Assembly (NCBI GenBank): GCA_020746995.1
Contig: JAGPXD010000003.1
Span: forward strand, 5,208,001-5,272,000
Direction: 5' to 3'
DNA: 64,000 nt
Source: Plectosphaerella cucumerina
Lineage: Eukaryota > Ascomycota > Sordariomycetes > Glomerellales > Plectosphaerellaceae
Under the pieces are notes generated by a model. It worked only from the letters and a program-made list of their open reading frames with translations. It was not told the DNA's origin and did no database searches. The position numbers and the translations under genes are program-made. Positions 30,073 through 39,887 of the stretch are shown here, in pieces; position 1 is the first letter of the stretch; every line of letters starts with the position of its first letter.

Positions 30073-30191
30073 ACATACAACACCGGGTATTCGCTGGTCG
30101 TCACCGACCCAACTACTAATCCAGCCCTCACTGGCTTATCTATGGGAGAGCGGACGGGATCCCGAGTTCTCCAGTGGGTGTGGTCGTATGT
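30073..30191 (-). rRNA. 5S ribosomal RNA
   Basis: A 119-nt gene on the minus strand, starting ACATACGACCACACCCACTG and ending GGTGTTGTATGT, so that the terminal helix closes (ACATACGAC with the 3' GTATGT end). The internal control region includes CGGGATCCCGTCCGCTCTCC and GATAAGCCAGTGAGGG, and a GTTGGGTCGGTGACGACCAG block follows, all as in filamentous ascomycete 5S RNAs. It is a lone dispersed copy, as is usual in Sordariomycetes, rather than part of an rDNA array. I see no disrupting change, so it should be functional. Confidence 0.95.
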
Positions 30192-30678
30192 GCTTGAGTA
30201 TCGGGTTTTGTAAAATAAGTAGGATATCTCTGCTTGCTGGGCCAGCATGAGAGAGAGGAGTGGCTTTCGGGCTGCGAGACTTCCTGCCGGGAGGGAAACA
30301 GTATCCTGGGCGCTTCAGATGCATCATGTGTCTACATACCGAGATGGGTATATTGACCGATTAGTACGTCGCCACACGACGGGGTCAGTCTTCTAACCCT
30401 CGAATCCCCTGGACTGGCACAAAAATGGTGTGTGATACCGTTGAGTTGTTTTGACCAACGAGCGCTTACAATCGCGCAAATACGAGAAGCCTGCAGGGCA
30501 AGCCACGTGACCTGCGAGGGGCGTGATCTCGAAACACCATTCTTATTCAAGCTTTAAGCAACATCAATGTCAACACATGAACCAAATAAACCCACGGAGA
30601 TGAATCCTGAATCTTCCAAATCAACCGCCAATCTACTCATCACCATCAACTTATACGCCCTTTCACACTCAACGAGCA
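30192..30678. other. Intergenic region, 5S rRNA to Ser/Thr-rich protein gene
   Basis: About 490 nt. No second 5S copy, tRNA or protein gene recognised. Confidence 0.4.
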
Positions 30679-31842
30679 TCATGGCCCCGGCCCGGACCAC
30701 ACAAAGTCATCAAGACTCACCCCACAGGCTGCTGCACCAACTTTCCGCGCCACAAACGACCAAGACAAATATCCCTGCTGTTCGGCATCAAATGGAAACT
30801 GCGCTATTTGTTGCCTCGTTTGCCACTGCGCTGGTGACTGTGTCGGGCTTACCGTGATCGTCTGCCCCAGAACAACCGCATCAACAGCGCATCCAGCCGT
30901 GATCTTGTGCGAAAACAGCAGGTTGTAGTTGGCGCGACCACAAAGGTTGGTCCACTCTTGACGGATGATCATCTGTGCCCCCACCGGGGCATCGGCACTG
31001 AATGTTGCGAAGTAGGCGCATGAACCACTCTTCACCCAATTGGGATCTCCGTCACAGCGAACGCCGGTAGAAACGCCGTTCGGCACGAATGCGCTGTATT
31101 CCCAGAACTGAAGGGATCCGGACTCAAAGCCAGGGTTTTGGAAGAAGTTGGTGCTGATCGGGCACCAGACATTGGACGCGGTAGTGACTGTGCGGGTTGT
31201 GGTCGAAGGGGGTAGTGTGACGACGCTTGTTGATACTTCTACGACGGTTGAAACGCTGATAGAGGGCGCTGGACATGTCGATGGGGGTGTCGGCGGTTCG
31301 CTTTGGGTCGTAGAGATGGTGACGAAGGCGGTCTCGGTCACCGTCGAAGGTGCCTGGCACGTTCCACTACCGGTGATGGTCGATGGGAAAGACGTGGACC
31401 GGGTGGTTGATGGTGGACTGGTAGACGATGGTATGGCTGTTGTTGATAGAGAGGCTGGCGGACTGGGAGTGATGATGGACGTCAAGCTCGATCTGGTCGT
31501 CAACGTCAAGGTCGGCGGGCTCAATGTCGAGCTGCTTCCATGAGTCGAAGTTGGGGGAGGTGACACAGTCGTAATGATGCAACTGCACGCGCTGCTGAAC
31601 CTTTCAACGAGCGACGTGGTGCCACAGTTGGCGAGGAAGCTGGGATAGTATGGCGTTGCCGTTGCTGGTACAGGCGTGGCGAAGAGCTTGGAGCAGAACT
31701 CCGAAGCCGTTGATGCCTTCTCAGGCTTTTGGAAAGCTCGCAAGCAGTTGTTCGCATTGCAGGTGCCGCGTGTGTCGAGCAGACTTCGGGCACTGCCGGT
31801 CGCTGGCAGCAGAGCCGCTACGATGATGGTTGGAAGCCTCAT
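30679..31842 (-). CDS. Secreted Ser/Thr-rich protein with a C-terminal CBM-like domain
   Basis: 387 residues, single exon, from the ATG at 31842. Residues 1-18 are a signal peptide (MRLPTIIVAALLPATGSA). A Cys-containing N-terminal domain (about residues 25-90: CNANNCLRAF, FCSKLFATP, FLANCGT, FSSACSCI) resembles the short four-to-six-Cys module found at the start of many fungal Ser/Thr-rich wall proteins. A long mucin-like linker of Thr/Ser/Pro repeats (about 90-215) is likely heavily O-glycosylated. The last about 170 residues form a beta-rich domain starting NFFQNPGFESGSLQFWEY and ending CGVSLDDFVWSGPGP, the carbohydrate-binding-like fold seen in fungal extracellular proteins. It is a predicted wall or matrix protein with no catalytic motif. 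A TATA element sits at 31910-31915. Confidence 0.82.
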   Translation of the reverse strand: MRLPTIIVAALLPATGSARSLLDTRGTCNANNCLRAFQKPEKASTASEFCSKLFATPVPATATPYYPSFLANCGTTSLVERFSSACSCIITTVSPPPTSTHGSSSTLSPPTLTLTTRSSLTSIITPSPPASLSTTAIPSSTSPPSTTRSTSFPSTITGSGTCQAPSTVTETAFVTISTTQSEPPTPPSTCPAPSISVSTVVEVSTSVVTLPPSTTTRTVTTASNVWCPISTNFFQNPGFESGSLQFWEYSAFVPNGVSTGVRCDGDPNWVKSGSCAYFATFSADAPVGAQMIIRQEWTNLCGRANYNLLFSHKITAGCAVDAVVLGQTITVSPTQSPAQWQTRQQIAQFPFDAEQQGYLSWSFVARKVGAAACGVSLDDFVWSGPGP

Positions 31843-32692
31843 CTGCTGTTATTTTCGACGCGGTCTTGGAGCAGAGGTGATTTCCCAGCTTACCAGGCAG
31901 CGGCGGGGATTATATCAGTCTCGTCACTCTACAGCACACCTCCAGACAAGGGGGACTCTCCACGCAACGCAACACATTCGGGCTGGCCGATGTGTATGTC
32001 CCATGTAGTAGGGAAAAGAACCCAGCTGAACAAAGGCTGCGCCGACATGTCAGCTTGTCGATTGGTGGCAACGACAGTGTAAGCATGCATGCACGCCACA
32101 TGCCCCCTTCGGAGCTGTGGATGCAACATTGTGGCTGTCAGACGACCGGGGCTTTATGGCTTGCTGGACCCCTGACGCACACCGCATCGTGACATTTAGG
32201 CTGTGGTTATTGAACGTGCGCAAGATCTTGCCGCAAAAAGGTACGTAGCCATCTATGTTTTCGCATGTGTTGGATGGGGTTGTCACGGGCCCCTTGCTTC
32301 CAGCCAACAAACAACCTACCTGACGCATGTCGTCAATAGTTTACCTGCACCTGCAGTCATCCGCACGCCTATTATTCTCCAAGCACATCCCCAGCACCTT
32401 GACGAATACTCCGTGTGTTGTGATATGGGCCGCTGTATTACGGCTGAAAACACCAACATCGTGATGTGGACGGTTCTAGGGGGCCAATCGCACACGGTAT
32501 TCTCGCATTGCCTTAAGACATCATGCACGTCAACCGCCAAGAATCTAGCATGCTTGTAACTAAGATATTATCTATTAAGCCTGCATCTGACATTGAACTA
32601 ATACCCTTTTTGCTTTTCCCTTCTGACGTCCCACTTGACGTCAGTCAAAAATGCCGACTTCCATCGTCGAATCATTTGGATCCGCGGAGATA
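31843..32692. other. Intergenic region between two minus-strand secreted/small protein genes
   Basis: About 850 nt. Contains the TATA-like element at 31910-31915 on the minus strand, about 70 nt upstream of the Ser/Thr-rich protein. Otherwise nothing recognisable. Confidence 0.4.
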
Positions 32693-32890
32693 TTAGGCAG
32701 CTGGTGCTGCTGCATCCGGGACAGAGTTCTTGCAGACCCCGATTGATGGAACCGGACTACCGTCTTGAACGGCATAGTAGTGGACGGCGGTCTTCTTGCA
32801 CTGGCAGCATGTGAAGCTGGCGCCTTCGCCGTCACCGAGTCCCTGCACCGAGGAACGTCCGCTGCATGCCCTGTGTCCACAGATGGCCAT
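32693..32890 (-). CDS. Small Cys-rich protein (CGH...CCQCKK type)
   Basis: 65 residues from the ATG at 32890. MAICGHRACSG at the N-terminus and FTCCQCKK centrally give two CxxxxC/CCxC-like pairs that look like a zinc-ribbon arrangement, with another Cys in GVCKNSVPDA. No signal peptide, so presumably intracellular. Similar very short Cys-rich proteins with a leading CGH are scattered in fungal genomes and have no assigned function. Support for a real gene comes from a good TATA box (GTATAAAT at 33059-33066, minus strand) about 170 nt upstream and a pyrimidine/TTGTG-rich leader. Confidence 0.6.
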   Translation of the reverse strand: MAICGHRACSGRSSVQGLGDGEGASFTCCQCKKTAVHYYAVQDGSPVPSIGVCKNSVPDAAAPAA

Positions 32891-33058
32891 TGTGAAGTGT
32901 TGAAATGTGGGTTGCTGGTAGAGGTTGGGTTGGCTTGAGGTTGAAGGCTTAGTCTTGGAGACTTTGAATTTTGATAGACTGTGTGTTTGTGTTGATTGTG
33001 GTATTGGTGTTGATGTAGTAGTGATGTAAAAGTCTCTTGGGGGCGTCAGTTGGCCTCG

Positions 33059-33066
33059 ATTTATAC
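33059..33066 (-). promoter_or_regulatory. TATA box of the small Cys-rich protein gene
   Basis: GTATAAAT on the minus strand about 170 nt upstream of the ATG at 32890. It is one of the best TATA boxes in the window. Confidence 0.45.
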
Positions 33067-33365
33067 GTTGTGGTGTTAACATGTTGAGGCGAGAGCGTGG
33101 TGGCCACTGAATCCGAAGGGTTAATGTCGGATGCATTGTGCCTGTTACTTCACTCTTTGTGGTCGTCGGATTCATGGCTGGCCGGAGGATAGAGTCACAT
33201 GACGCCTCCACGTCTTGCTCCGATACTTCACTATGATGAATGAAGTCACAATGGTTACCGTCTGATCTTTGTGTTTACGTGATTTCAGACACCCCAAGAC
33301 TATTTTCAAGTGACAATGCAATACAAACGTCATGCAAGTTAGAGGTTTGCGCATCTAAGCTGCAT

Positions 33366-36090
33366 CTAGGAGGAGTACTTGATGCTGAATGGAACCATCT
33401 GATGCCCCTGATAGTCTTCGGCTTTGGTAGGGTCACCAAAGATTCTGAGAGCCCTCACCAAGAAAGCGTAGCTGCCTTCAGGCAGAACACTGCCGTCCTC
33501 CAGAGTTCCCGTAACAGCACTCACGAAGTACCTCCTAGGTACGTAAGGCTTAGGAAAGTCGAAGAGGCTACCAACAATATCAACCCCCAACACGTTTGTG
33601 GTGTTCAAGCTGTGCTGGCCAAGAGCTATGACATCGCAACGCAGTAGGGGAGAACCAGTGTTAAGCTCGATCAGAGTGGCTGGGTAGTCCACGCCCGAGA
33701 CTGGCGCCGGAGTAAGGGGTTGAGGGATCGTGAAGGTGGTGTTGGCTGGAACCTGGCCAAGCATCGAGTCGGTCCAAGTGGAGAGATACACCCAGCCCTC
33801 ATGAAGGATCTCTGAGATATTGTACATACTCCCAACCGCACCCTGGTACGGGATAGTCAGGACCTTGCCGTTAGAGGCGCTGATGGTGATGAAGCCGCTG
33901 TAGATGGGCAAAAGTTGGTCGTCAAGACCAGCGGGAGGCGTGACTGTGAGGCTGATTTCGACCTCCTGGCCAGCGGGTACTGTGACCTTGGAGGAGGAAA
34001 AGTCCAGCTGGGCGGTTCCAGTGGCGATTGGGTTTGGAAAGCTCGCCGGCCTGGGGCTCCCAACCTCGAAAGTGTACATGGTGACGGCAGGGTTGTGTGA
34101 GATCTCGTATGTCACATCCTCATCTCCGAGGTTCTGGATGGTGAAGCTCTGGTTCGGCTCAAAGTTGGCAGTGTCATTGAACGACAGGCTGGACACACTG
34201 AGAAGCGTCGTGGTGTAAGCGGCATCATGGACCTGAATAAGACCAGCTCCCTGTTGAGGCGCAGGAGCGGGGCCTTGAGCTGGATTCAGGACCCATCTGA
34301 CGTTCTTCGAAGTGCCGGACAGAGCACGCTCGAGCGTGGAGGGATCTTTGGTGCCTCGAACCTGAGCAATGAGAGCGTAGGCCGCCGCCACGAACGGCGT
34401 AGCCATGGATGTGCCACCGACAACGGCGTATCCGCCCTTGGCAAGAGGGTAGGTCGACAGGATGCTGCCGCCAGGTGCGACGAAGCGAGGGCTGAACTCG
34501 AGGTCCCATGTCGGACCCCAGGAGCTGAAGTCGCTGATGAATCCTCCCGTCTGCTCGTTGGCCGTGAAAGTGACAGCATTGGCAGCGCGGCCTGGCTCCA
34601 CGAATGTCACGATGACCTCTTTGCCCGCGTTCAGAAGCGAGATCCATTCTGCACCCTGGTCCGCAGGCACCATGGCGGCGCCGAGGATACCAACGTCATC
34701 GGGGACGTAGGGGTAGCGAAGGCCGTCCTCGTTGCTGTATAGCAAGATGTACTTGGCACCCTTGGCGACGATATTGCTGGCCTTGAAGTCATAGCCACAA
34801 GTCCCGGACCGTACAAGGACGATGTATCCGGAAAGGTCGGGTGTGTCATCCGGGAGAGGACCGCACGCATCGTCAGTGATGTTGGTAGTGCTGCTGACAG
34901 CCCACAGAGGGAGCGTCACATTGGGGTAGTCCGGGTATCCGGCCTCCCAAGCGAAATGGTCGATCGTGCCGTTGTCGACTGTGAAAGTACCGTCCTTTAG
35001 GATAAGAGGTGTGTCCTCGCTGTCAACCGATCCGACACCGGTTACTTTCTTGCCGTTGGCAGGCGAGCTCGCGAAGAACAGGCCGCCAGAGCCAGTGTTG
35101 CCGGCGCCAAATGTGCAAGGGACGCCTGCATCGACAATGCGACCGACGGCCACGGACATGGCGTCCTCGCTCCAGCCAGAGACGCCGGCGATAGATGCAG
35201 TGATGATATCGCTGCCCGCCTCGTACGCCTCGTTGAAGGCCGCCAGGAGCAGATCTTCGCTCAGGCCTCCGCGGCATCCAAAGACTTTGTATGCGCCAAG
35301 GGTGACGCCGGGGGCGACTCCCGTGAAGCCGAGCGGGTTTGTCTGTGCTGCGATGATGCCGGCGACGTGAGTGCCGTGACCGTCGCAGTCGCGGGGGTCG
35401 GCATCGGGGATCGGGGTGTTGCTGCCGGTGTAGTCGTCTCCGACAAGATCTCTGCCGTACGACACGAGACAGCCAGGCCCGAAGCAGCCGCCCCCGAGTG
35501 CCGGGTGGTGGTAGTCGATGCCCGAGTCCACCACGGCGATGCGAAGGCCTTGTCCGGTGATGTTCTCAGCTCTCAGCTTGTCGACCTGTGTCATTCTGTG
35601 AGGAGTGAACGTGTCGACCTCATCCGATGTCTGACGTTTCCGAAGAAGACCGGCGCTGGCGCCGCTCTTTTCATCACCGGCCCAAATGACCTGATCATCA
35701 GGTCGCTCATGGATACGGACTGGCCAGATCTTCTTGATGGCAGGCAGCTCGGATATCCTCCTTGCGGCGACGTCGACATCGGTCACGTTCTTCAGCTGGA
35801 ACGAGCAGCCCTTGAAGAGCGAGAATGAGAGGTCAAGGCGCGAGTCGACGTCGAGATGCTCGGCCTGGAGGTCATTGTAAAATGTAGCAGTGTCCTTCGG
35901 TAGATGTGTTAGCAGGATCTCATCGTGTCCCGGACTTGGCGCAACTCACCTGGCTGCCCTCGAATTCGACAATGTACGCGCCAGGCACTACCTTGGGAGC
36001 ATTCTCTGCGCTGGGGGCAGCATCGGATGCGGCGGCTGTCACCGAGGCGGCGCCAAAGAGCAGCGACAACAACGCGGTTCGGGTCCTCAT
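33366..36090 (-). CDS. Secreted subtilisin-like serine protease (S8A, Vpr-type with PA domain)
   Basis: Two exons, 35950-36090 and 33366-35894, with a 55-nt intron (GTGAGT, GCTAACA branch, CCGAAG), give 889 residues. Residues 1-20 are a signal peptide (MRTRTALLSLLFGAASVTAA). A propeptide with an I9-like VPGAYIVEFEG segment follows. The catalytic triad is complete: Asp170 in AVVDSGIDYHHPAL, His220 in DGHGTHVAG and Ser543 in GGTSMATPF, with oxyanion Asn313 in GAGNTG. A protease-associated (PA) insert occupies about residues 373-475, as in the minor extracellular protease Vpr group. The C-terminal third (after about 600) is an Fn3/DUF1034-like beta region with TFTIQNLGDEDVTYEI. It degrades extracellular protein, with a possible role in host or substrate breakdown. 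The TATA element TAATAAAAG lies at 36163-36171. Confidence 0.93.
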
Positions 36091-36162
36091 TTTCGGTCGA
36101 GCAGGTCTCCTGAATCATCGAAAGGAGCTGCCCCCATTGCGAAACTCGTAGGGTCTGCTCGT

Positions 36163-36171
36163 CTTTTATTA
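36163..36171 (-). promoter_or_regulatory. TATA-like box of the subtilase gene
   Basis: TAATAAAAG on the minus strand, about 75 nt upstream of the ATG at 36090. Confidence 0.4.
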
Positions 36172-36824
36172 CAATTGCCGATCCCCATGGTCGGATACGA
36201 CGTAGCATTCGTCTTTGCAGTGTTGCCGGTGGTCCTTCTTCTTTCGGCAGTGCCGTACAGGCCCAAGAGCGCTATTCATGCCTGTTCTGGCGCCAAGCAC
36301 GGCTGCGGGCTTCGAGAGAATACGAGCTCAGTTGCCCGTAAGTTCTTAGCAGAAAAGAGTAGCAAAATGCTCCTTCAGAGATATCGCACTATCTAGCCCA
36401 GACCCTTGCCCGACAACGGACCCATCACCACAATCAATCGTGTGGATTACCAGGGAGCCACATCCCAGCCACTGCAGCTATGGCGAGAGACATGTTGGTT
36501 TGAGACCTCGATGATGTCAGTTGCAGTCGGATTGCTCCGCATGAAGTGACGGTTGAGCTTATCGTGGTTCTGATTGACACCCGCATGCTTGCATCGAAAG
36601 ATCAATGGCGACCAGGTGATATCGGACATTGAAGCTAACGAACTTCTACCCAGGAGCTTGCCTCGAAGCTCTCCATGCGTTTTTTTTTTTTGGAAAGGAG
36701 CACAAAATCTTTGAAGAAATCTAACTGTCTCCCCTCATCCACCCCATCCGCACCCAGCACACAGGAGCAGTCGTAATACGAGGCTTGACGACAACCGACC
36801 GAGCAACGGGTTGACATCGACGCC
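36172..36824. other. Intergenic region, subtilase to Cys-rich pseudogene
   Basis: About 650 nt with a homopolymer T run near 36680 and no recognisable gene. Confidence 0.4.
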
Positions 36825-37165
36825 TTAGAAAAACATGAAGGGCACGAGCATGCGGCAGTAGCCTGGCATCGAGGTGTTGGCATTGAACCGGCATCCAGAG
36901 TAGTGGTCTCGACAGTATCCTTAGCCGGTGCCGTCGGCGAGACCGTTGCAGTCTCCCGCCGAGCACCTCTGCGCCATGCCGTAAGTGTTGTCTGTTCGCG
37001 GAAGAAGGCATCCGGCGAGGTTGGACCGGCATCTTGCCACGCCATTGCCGTTCCAGCCTCGTTGCAGCCGTTGGAGTCACAGCTCGGGGCTGGACCGCAG
37101 ATGTTGGCAGGAGATTGGAGTCGACACCCTGCGAACATGCCACAGCAGTGAGCAATGCTGTCTCA
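36825..37165 (-). pseudogene. Broken Cys-rich protein gene
   Basis: On the minus strand two frames carry one continuous-looking Cys-rich protein. Frame 1 reads HCCGMFAGCRLQSPANIC, GPAPSCDSNGCNEAG. After a frameshift at about 37050-37060 the next frame reads NGNGVARCRSNLAGCLLP, GMAQRCSAGDCNGLADGTG, then an in-frame TAA at 36921-36923, then GYCRDHYSGCRFNANTSMPG and a stop at 36825-36827. The regular Cys/Gly/Asn spacing on both sides of each lesion argues that they were one gene. The TAA could come from a CAA Gln codon by a C-to-T change, the RIP-type substitution. The family is not recognised; no start codon or signal peptide could be assigned with confidence. It may be a recently inactivated secreted protein. 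Alternatively the frame change could hide an intron, but no good splice pair fits. Confidence 0.5.
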
Positions 37166-39887
37166 ATCGAAGCCCCCTTCGCATCAGTTGGCGTCGCAAG
37201 TTGCTGGTCGCTGGTCGTGTACGCTGTATGTCACCAACAGTGCAAGGCCAAACCTGCCCAAGGTCGAACTGACTGTTGCATCAATTAGCATCGCAGCTCT
37301 GCGGCTGTGCAAACGTCCACTATTACGCTTGACACTGAAATCCCGCAAACAAGCCCAGACAGTAGGCAAATATATCAAGTGACCAGAGGCAACCTGCCGA
37401 CACAAACAGAATCACGCCAGCAGGCAGCGTTGTATTCTAGTCAGCTCAGCAAGGCGGAAACTTCCCCTGTCTATCTGTTCCAGGCATAGGATTGCCACAA
37501 CTCCTCATGGAAGGGCGGAATCGGAATTGGAATCAGATGCCCAGCTGACTTGAGTGGCTGGCGGAAGAATTCCAGCCCTGAGGACGACCACCACAATGGG
37601 CGTGAATTTTCCGAGTCCCGATTCCCCCTTCATGCCTTTGACCGAGGAGTAAGATGCGACCTGCAAATGTCAGTGATGAAGCACACAATGGCCATTTCCG
37701 TGACCTACAGCCTACCAATCCGCACCAAGTCCCATGTCGGAGGTTTGAGCTCACACCCAAAGGTTCAAGTCAGGAGGTTCTGTGCGAGATGGCCAGGGGA
37801 AGAATGTAAAGAAAGTCAGGCCCATCACGTGGGGTGCATGTGCCCAATCCATGCACCCTCCCACGTTCTGGGCAAGCGTTCGGAGCGACGAGTGTTAGTC
37901 ACAATTCTGACAACCTAGGGGTTTCACCTGCTACACCAGTTATTTTCCGCGCCGAGGGCATCCCCGACTTCCTACATTTCAGGAGAGCATCCTGAAGGAG
38001 TCGAAGTGGTGGAGTGTTGCCGGTGACGTCGTCTGATTCAAGGCCCACCCAAGTCGACAATCCGATGTCAAGTTGGCCATTGCACACAAGAAAAGCGCCT
38101 TCACCAGACAGCGGCGTTCAAATAGCGTGGAAAGTCAGGCCCACGGCAGCGTCTTAACGCAGCCCCTGCGTCCACAGCTGTGGCTCGAGCGGGCACTAGG
38201 GGCCTGCCGGCTTGGCAAGAGACGGCTGACCGGCCGGGAAAGCGTCAAAACTTCGAAGACGACCGGACTTTGTGGCCGTTGCCAAGAGGCTCGTGGCCGA
38301 TGGCGTTGCCAAACCGGGCCGCATGGGCGTTTTCGGATTGTCTGATGGCAAGGTTCTCCGCTCCTGAAAAGCTTTTGCCTAGCAGCTAGGTACGCTTCCT
38401 CGGTGCCACCACTGCCACCAGTGTGCGTGCCCCTGAGATCGACACACAGCGGCCCCAAACCCCACATCATGATGGGATAGGGTCGCTCGGATCGACGAGC
38501 ACAGCGATCCGACTAGGCGGACAAGGCCTTGTTACCCGCTTCTTCCACTGGCTACGAAGTACGGGTATCCTGGCGGACCATGCAAAAATCTCCGTCGGTG
38601 CTCGGGACCACAACATCCACAGCTTCCAAGGCGGCGTTGATCCTCCCGGCAAGAGCGGCACTCAACAGAAGCTCGTATTCAGGGCAAATCATACAAGCGC
38701 AGCGAAAACCAGTCGGTGCATCGCAGGAGATGGGGTCTTACGGCGCACCTCGCCTCCAAAAGACGACGATCTGTCCCAGGCCAGGCCAGACCCTTCCGGC
38801 AGCACAGCTGGTATGGCGTCGGCGCTCATTTTCGTCCGATACCTGGAGTCTTCCGTGGGCCAGCCTTGTCCTTCGCTGGCTGTCAGCTAAACCGCCCTGC
38901 CAGCCTGCGTACGACACAGGGCCGCACTGGGCCCAGAGCACTGGGTCTGACCGGAAATGGCCTTGACAGCTTGATCATGCCCGACCAGGCGATCGGAGGG
39001 TCCGCCTGAAACCCCGAAATAGTGTAGTTTTTCTTTGCCGTTATTTTTGTCCGACCCTACCGACGCAGTGCCGCGCGGCAGCCCGGGCTTCTCGGGAAGG
39101 ACGGCAAGCTAGCCGAACTTTAGCGTAAAGAGCATGGCTGCTATGAATGGTTTTGAGTCAAGCGACCCCCCTTTTGTTTGTCCATTTTTCATGGTTATTC
39201 TGAAGACCCGTAGAATCTTCGGCTGGTCGTCCGATCGAGTCTGCAGTACTAGCATCCACTGTTCAGGTTTCTTAGCATCGCCGCGGCATTGAATGCTCTG
39301 CCACTCTGGCAAAAGACGTTGGGACACACACTGCGCCGATGGATGGCCTAGGAGCCACAACGCCGTGCCGGCTTCCGGCGACCCGCTTCGGCGTGGCTTT
39401 GCCTTTGTTCGGCCGAGAACAAAGGGCGCCATGTCTTGAACGCCTCGCCGCCTTCCATCGCTCTAGTTGAAGGACGAGCTGAACACTCGGTCTACTACAG
39501 TGCCGGGTTTCCGGGTCTCGAATCCACTGGTAAGGAGCCTTCCCCTGACTAGAGGCGAACCACGCGCGGGAGCGAACTGAGAACAAAGATCCCGGCGTAC
39601 GAAGCATCCTGGCCCAGGCTCTCGGATCTCAGTTCTGGATCGCCCCAGGGCCGACACTATCGACCCATCGACTAGTGGCACTGAACCCTGTGTTGGCCAT
39701 GCAGCTTCTCGTACCTAGCCCGGGCGCCCTGAGCCCCATGGCCCATGGATACGACCTCAAGATGTTCAGAGGGGCCCTTCTCATTCGGAAGTTCTTTAAA
39801 GAGGGACCACCCTGCTCTGGGCTTCCACTACCTCATCCTCCTCACTTCATCGCATCTTTTGCCTGAACATCACGCACGTCCGTCACA
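37166..39887. other. 2.7-kb region without recognisable genes
   Basis: The longest gene-free stretch of normal base composition in the window. Overlapping frames of 100-155 codons occur on both strands at 38073-39010 and 39109-39680, but none has a domain, signal peptide or consistent splice pattern, and they shadow one another. Near its right end TTCTTTAAAG (about 39792-39801) is a TATA-like element about 90 nt before the Agd3-like start. The stretch could hold a non-coding RNA or long promoter; I cannot support either. Confidence 0.45.

Noticed and set aside
38423..39010. Overlapping 100-155-codon frames on the plus strand
   Set aside because: Three frames overlap one another, none has a recognisable domain, signal or splice signals; likely chance in GC-rich DNA.
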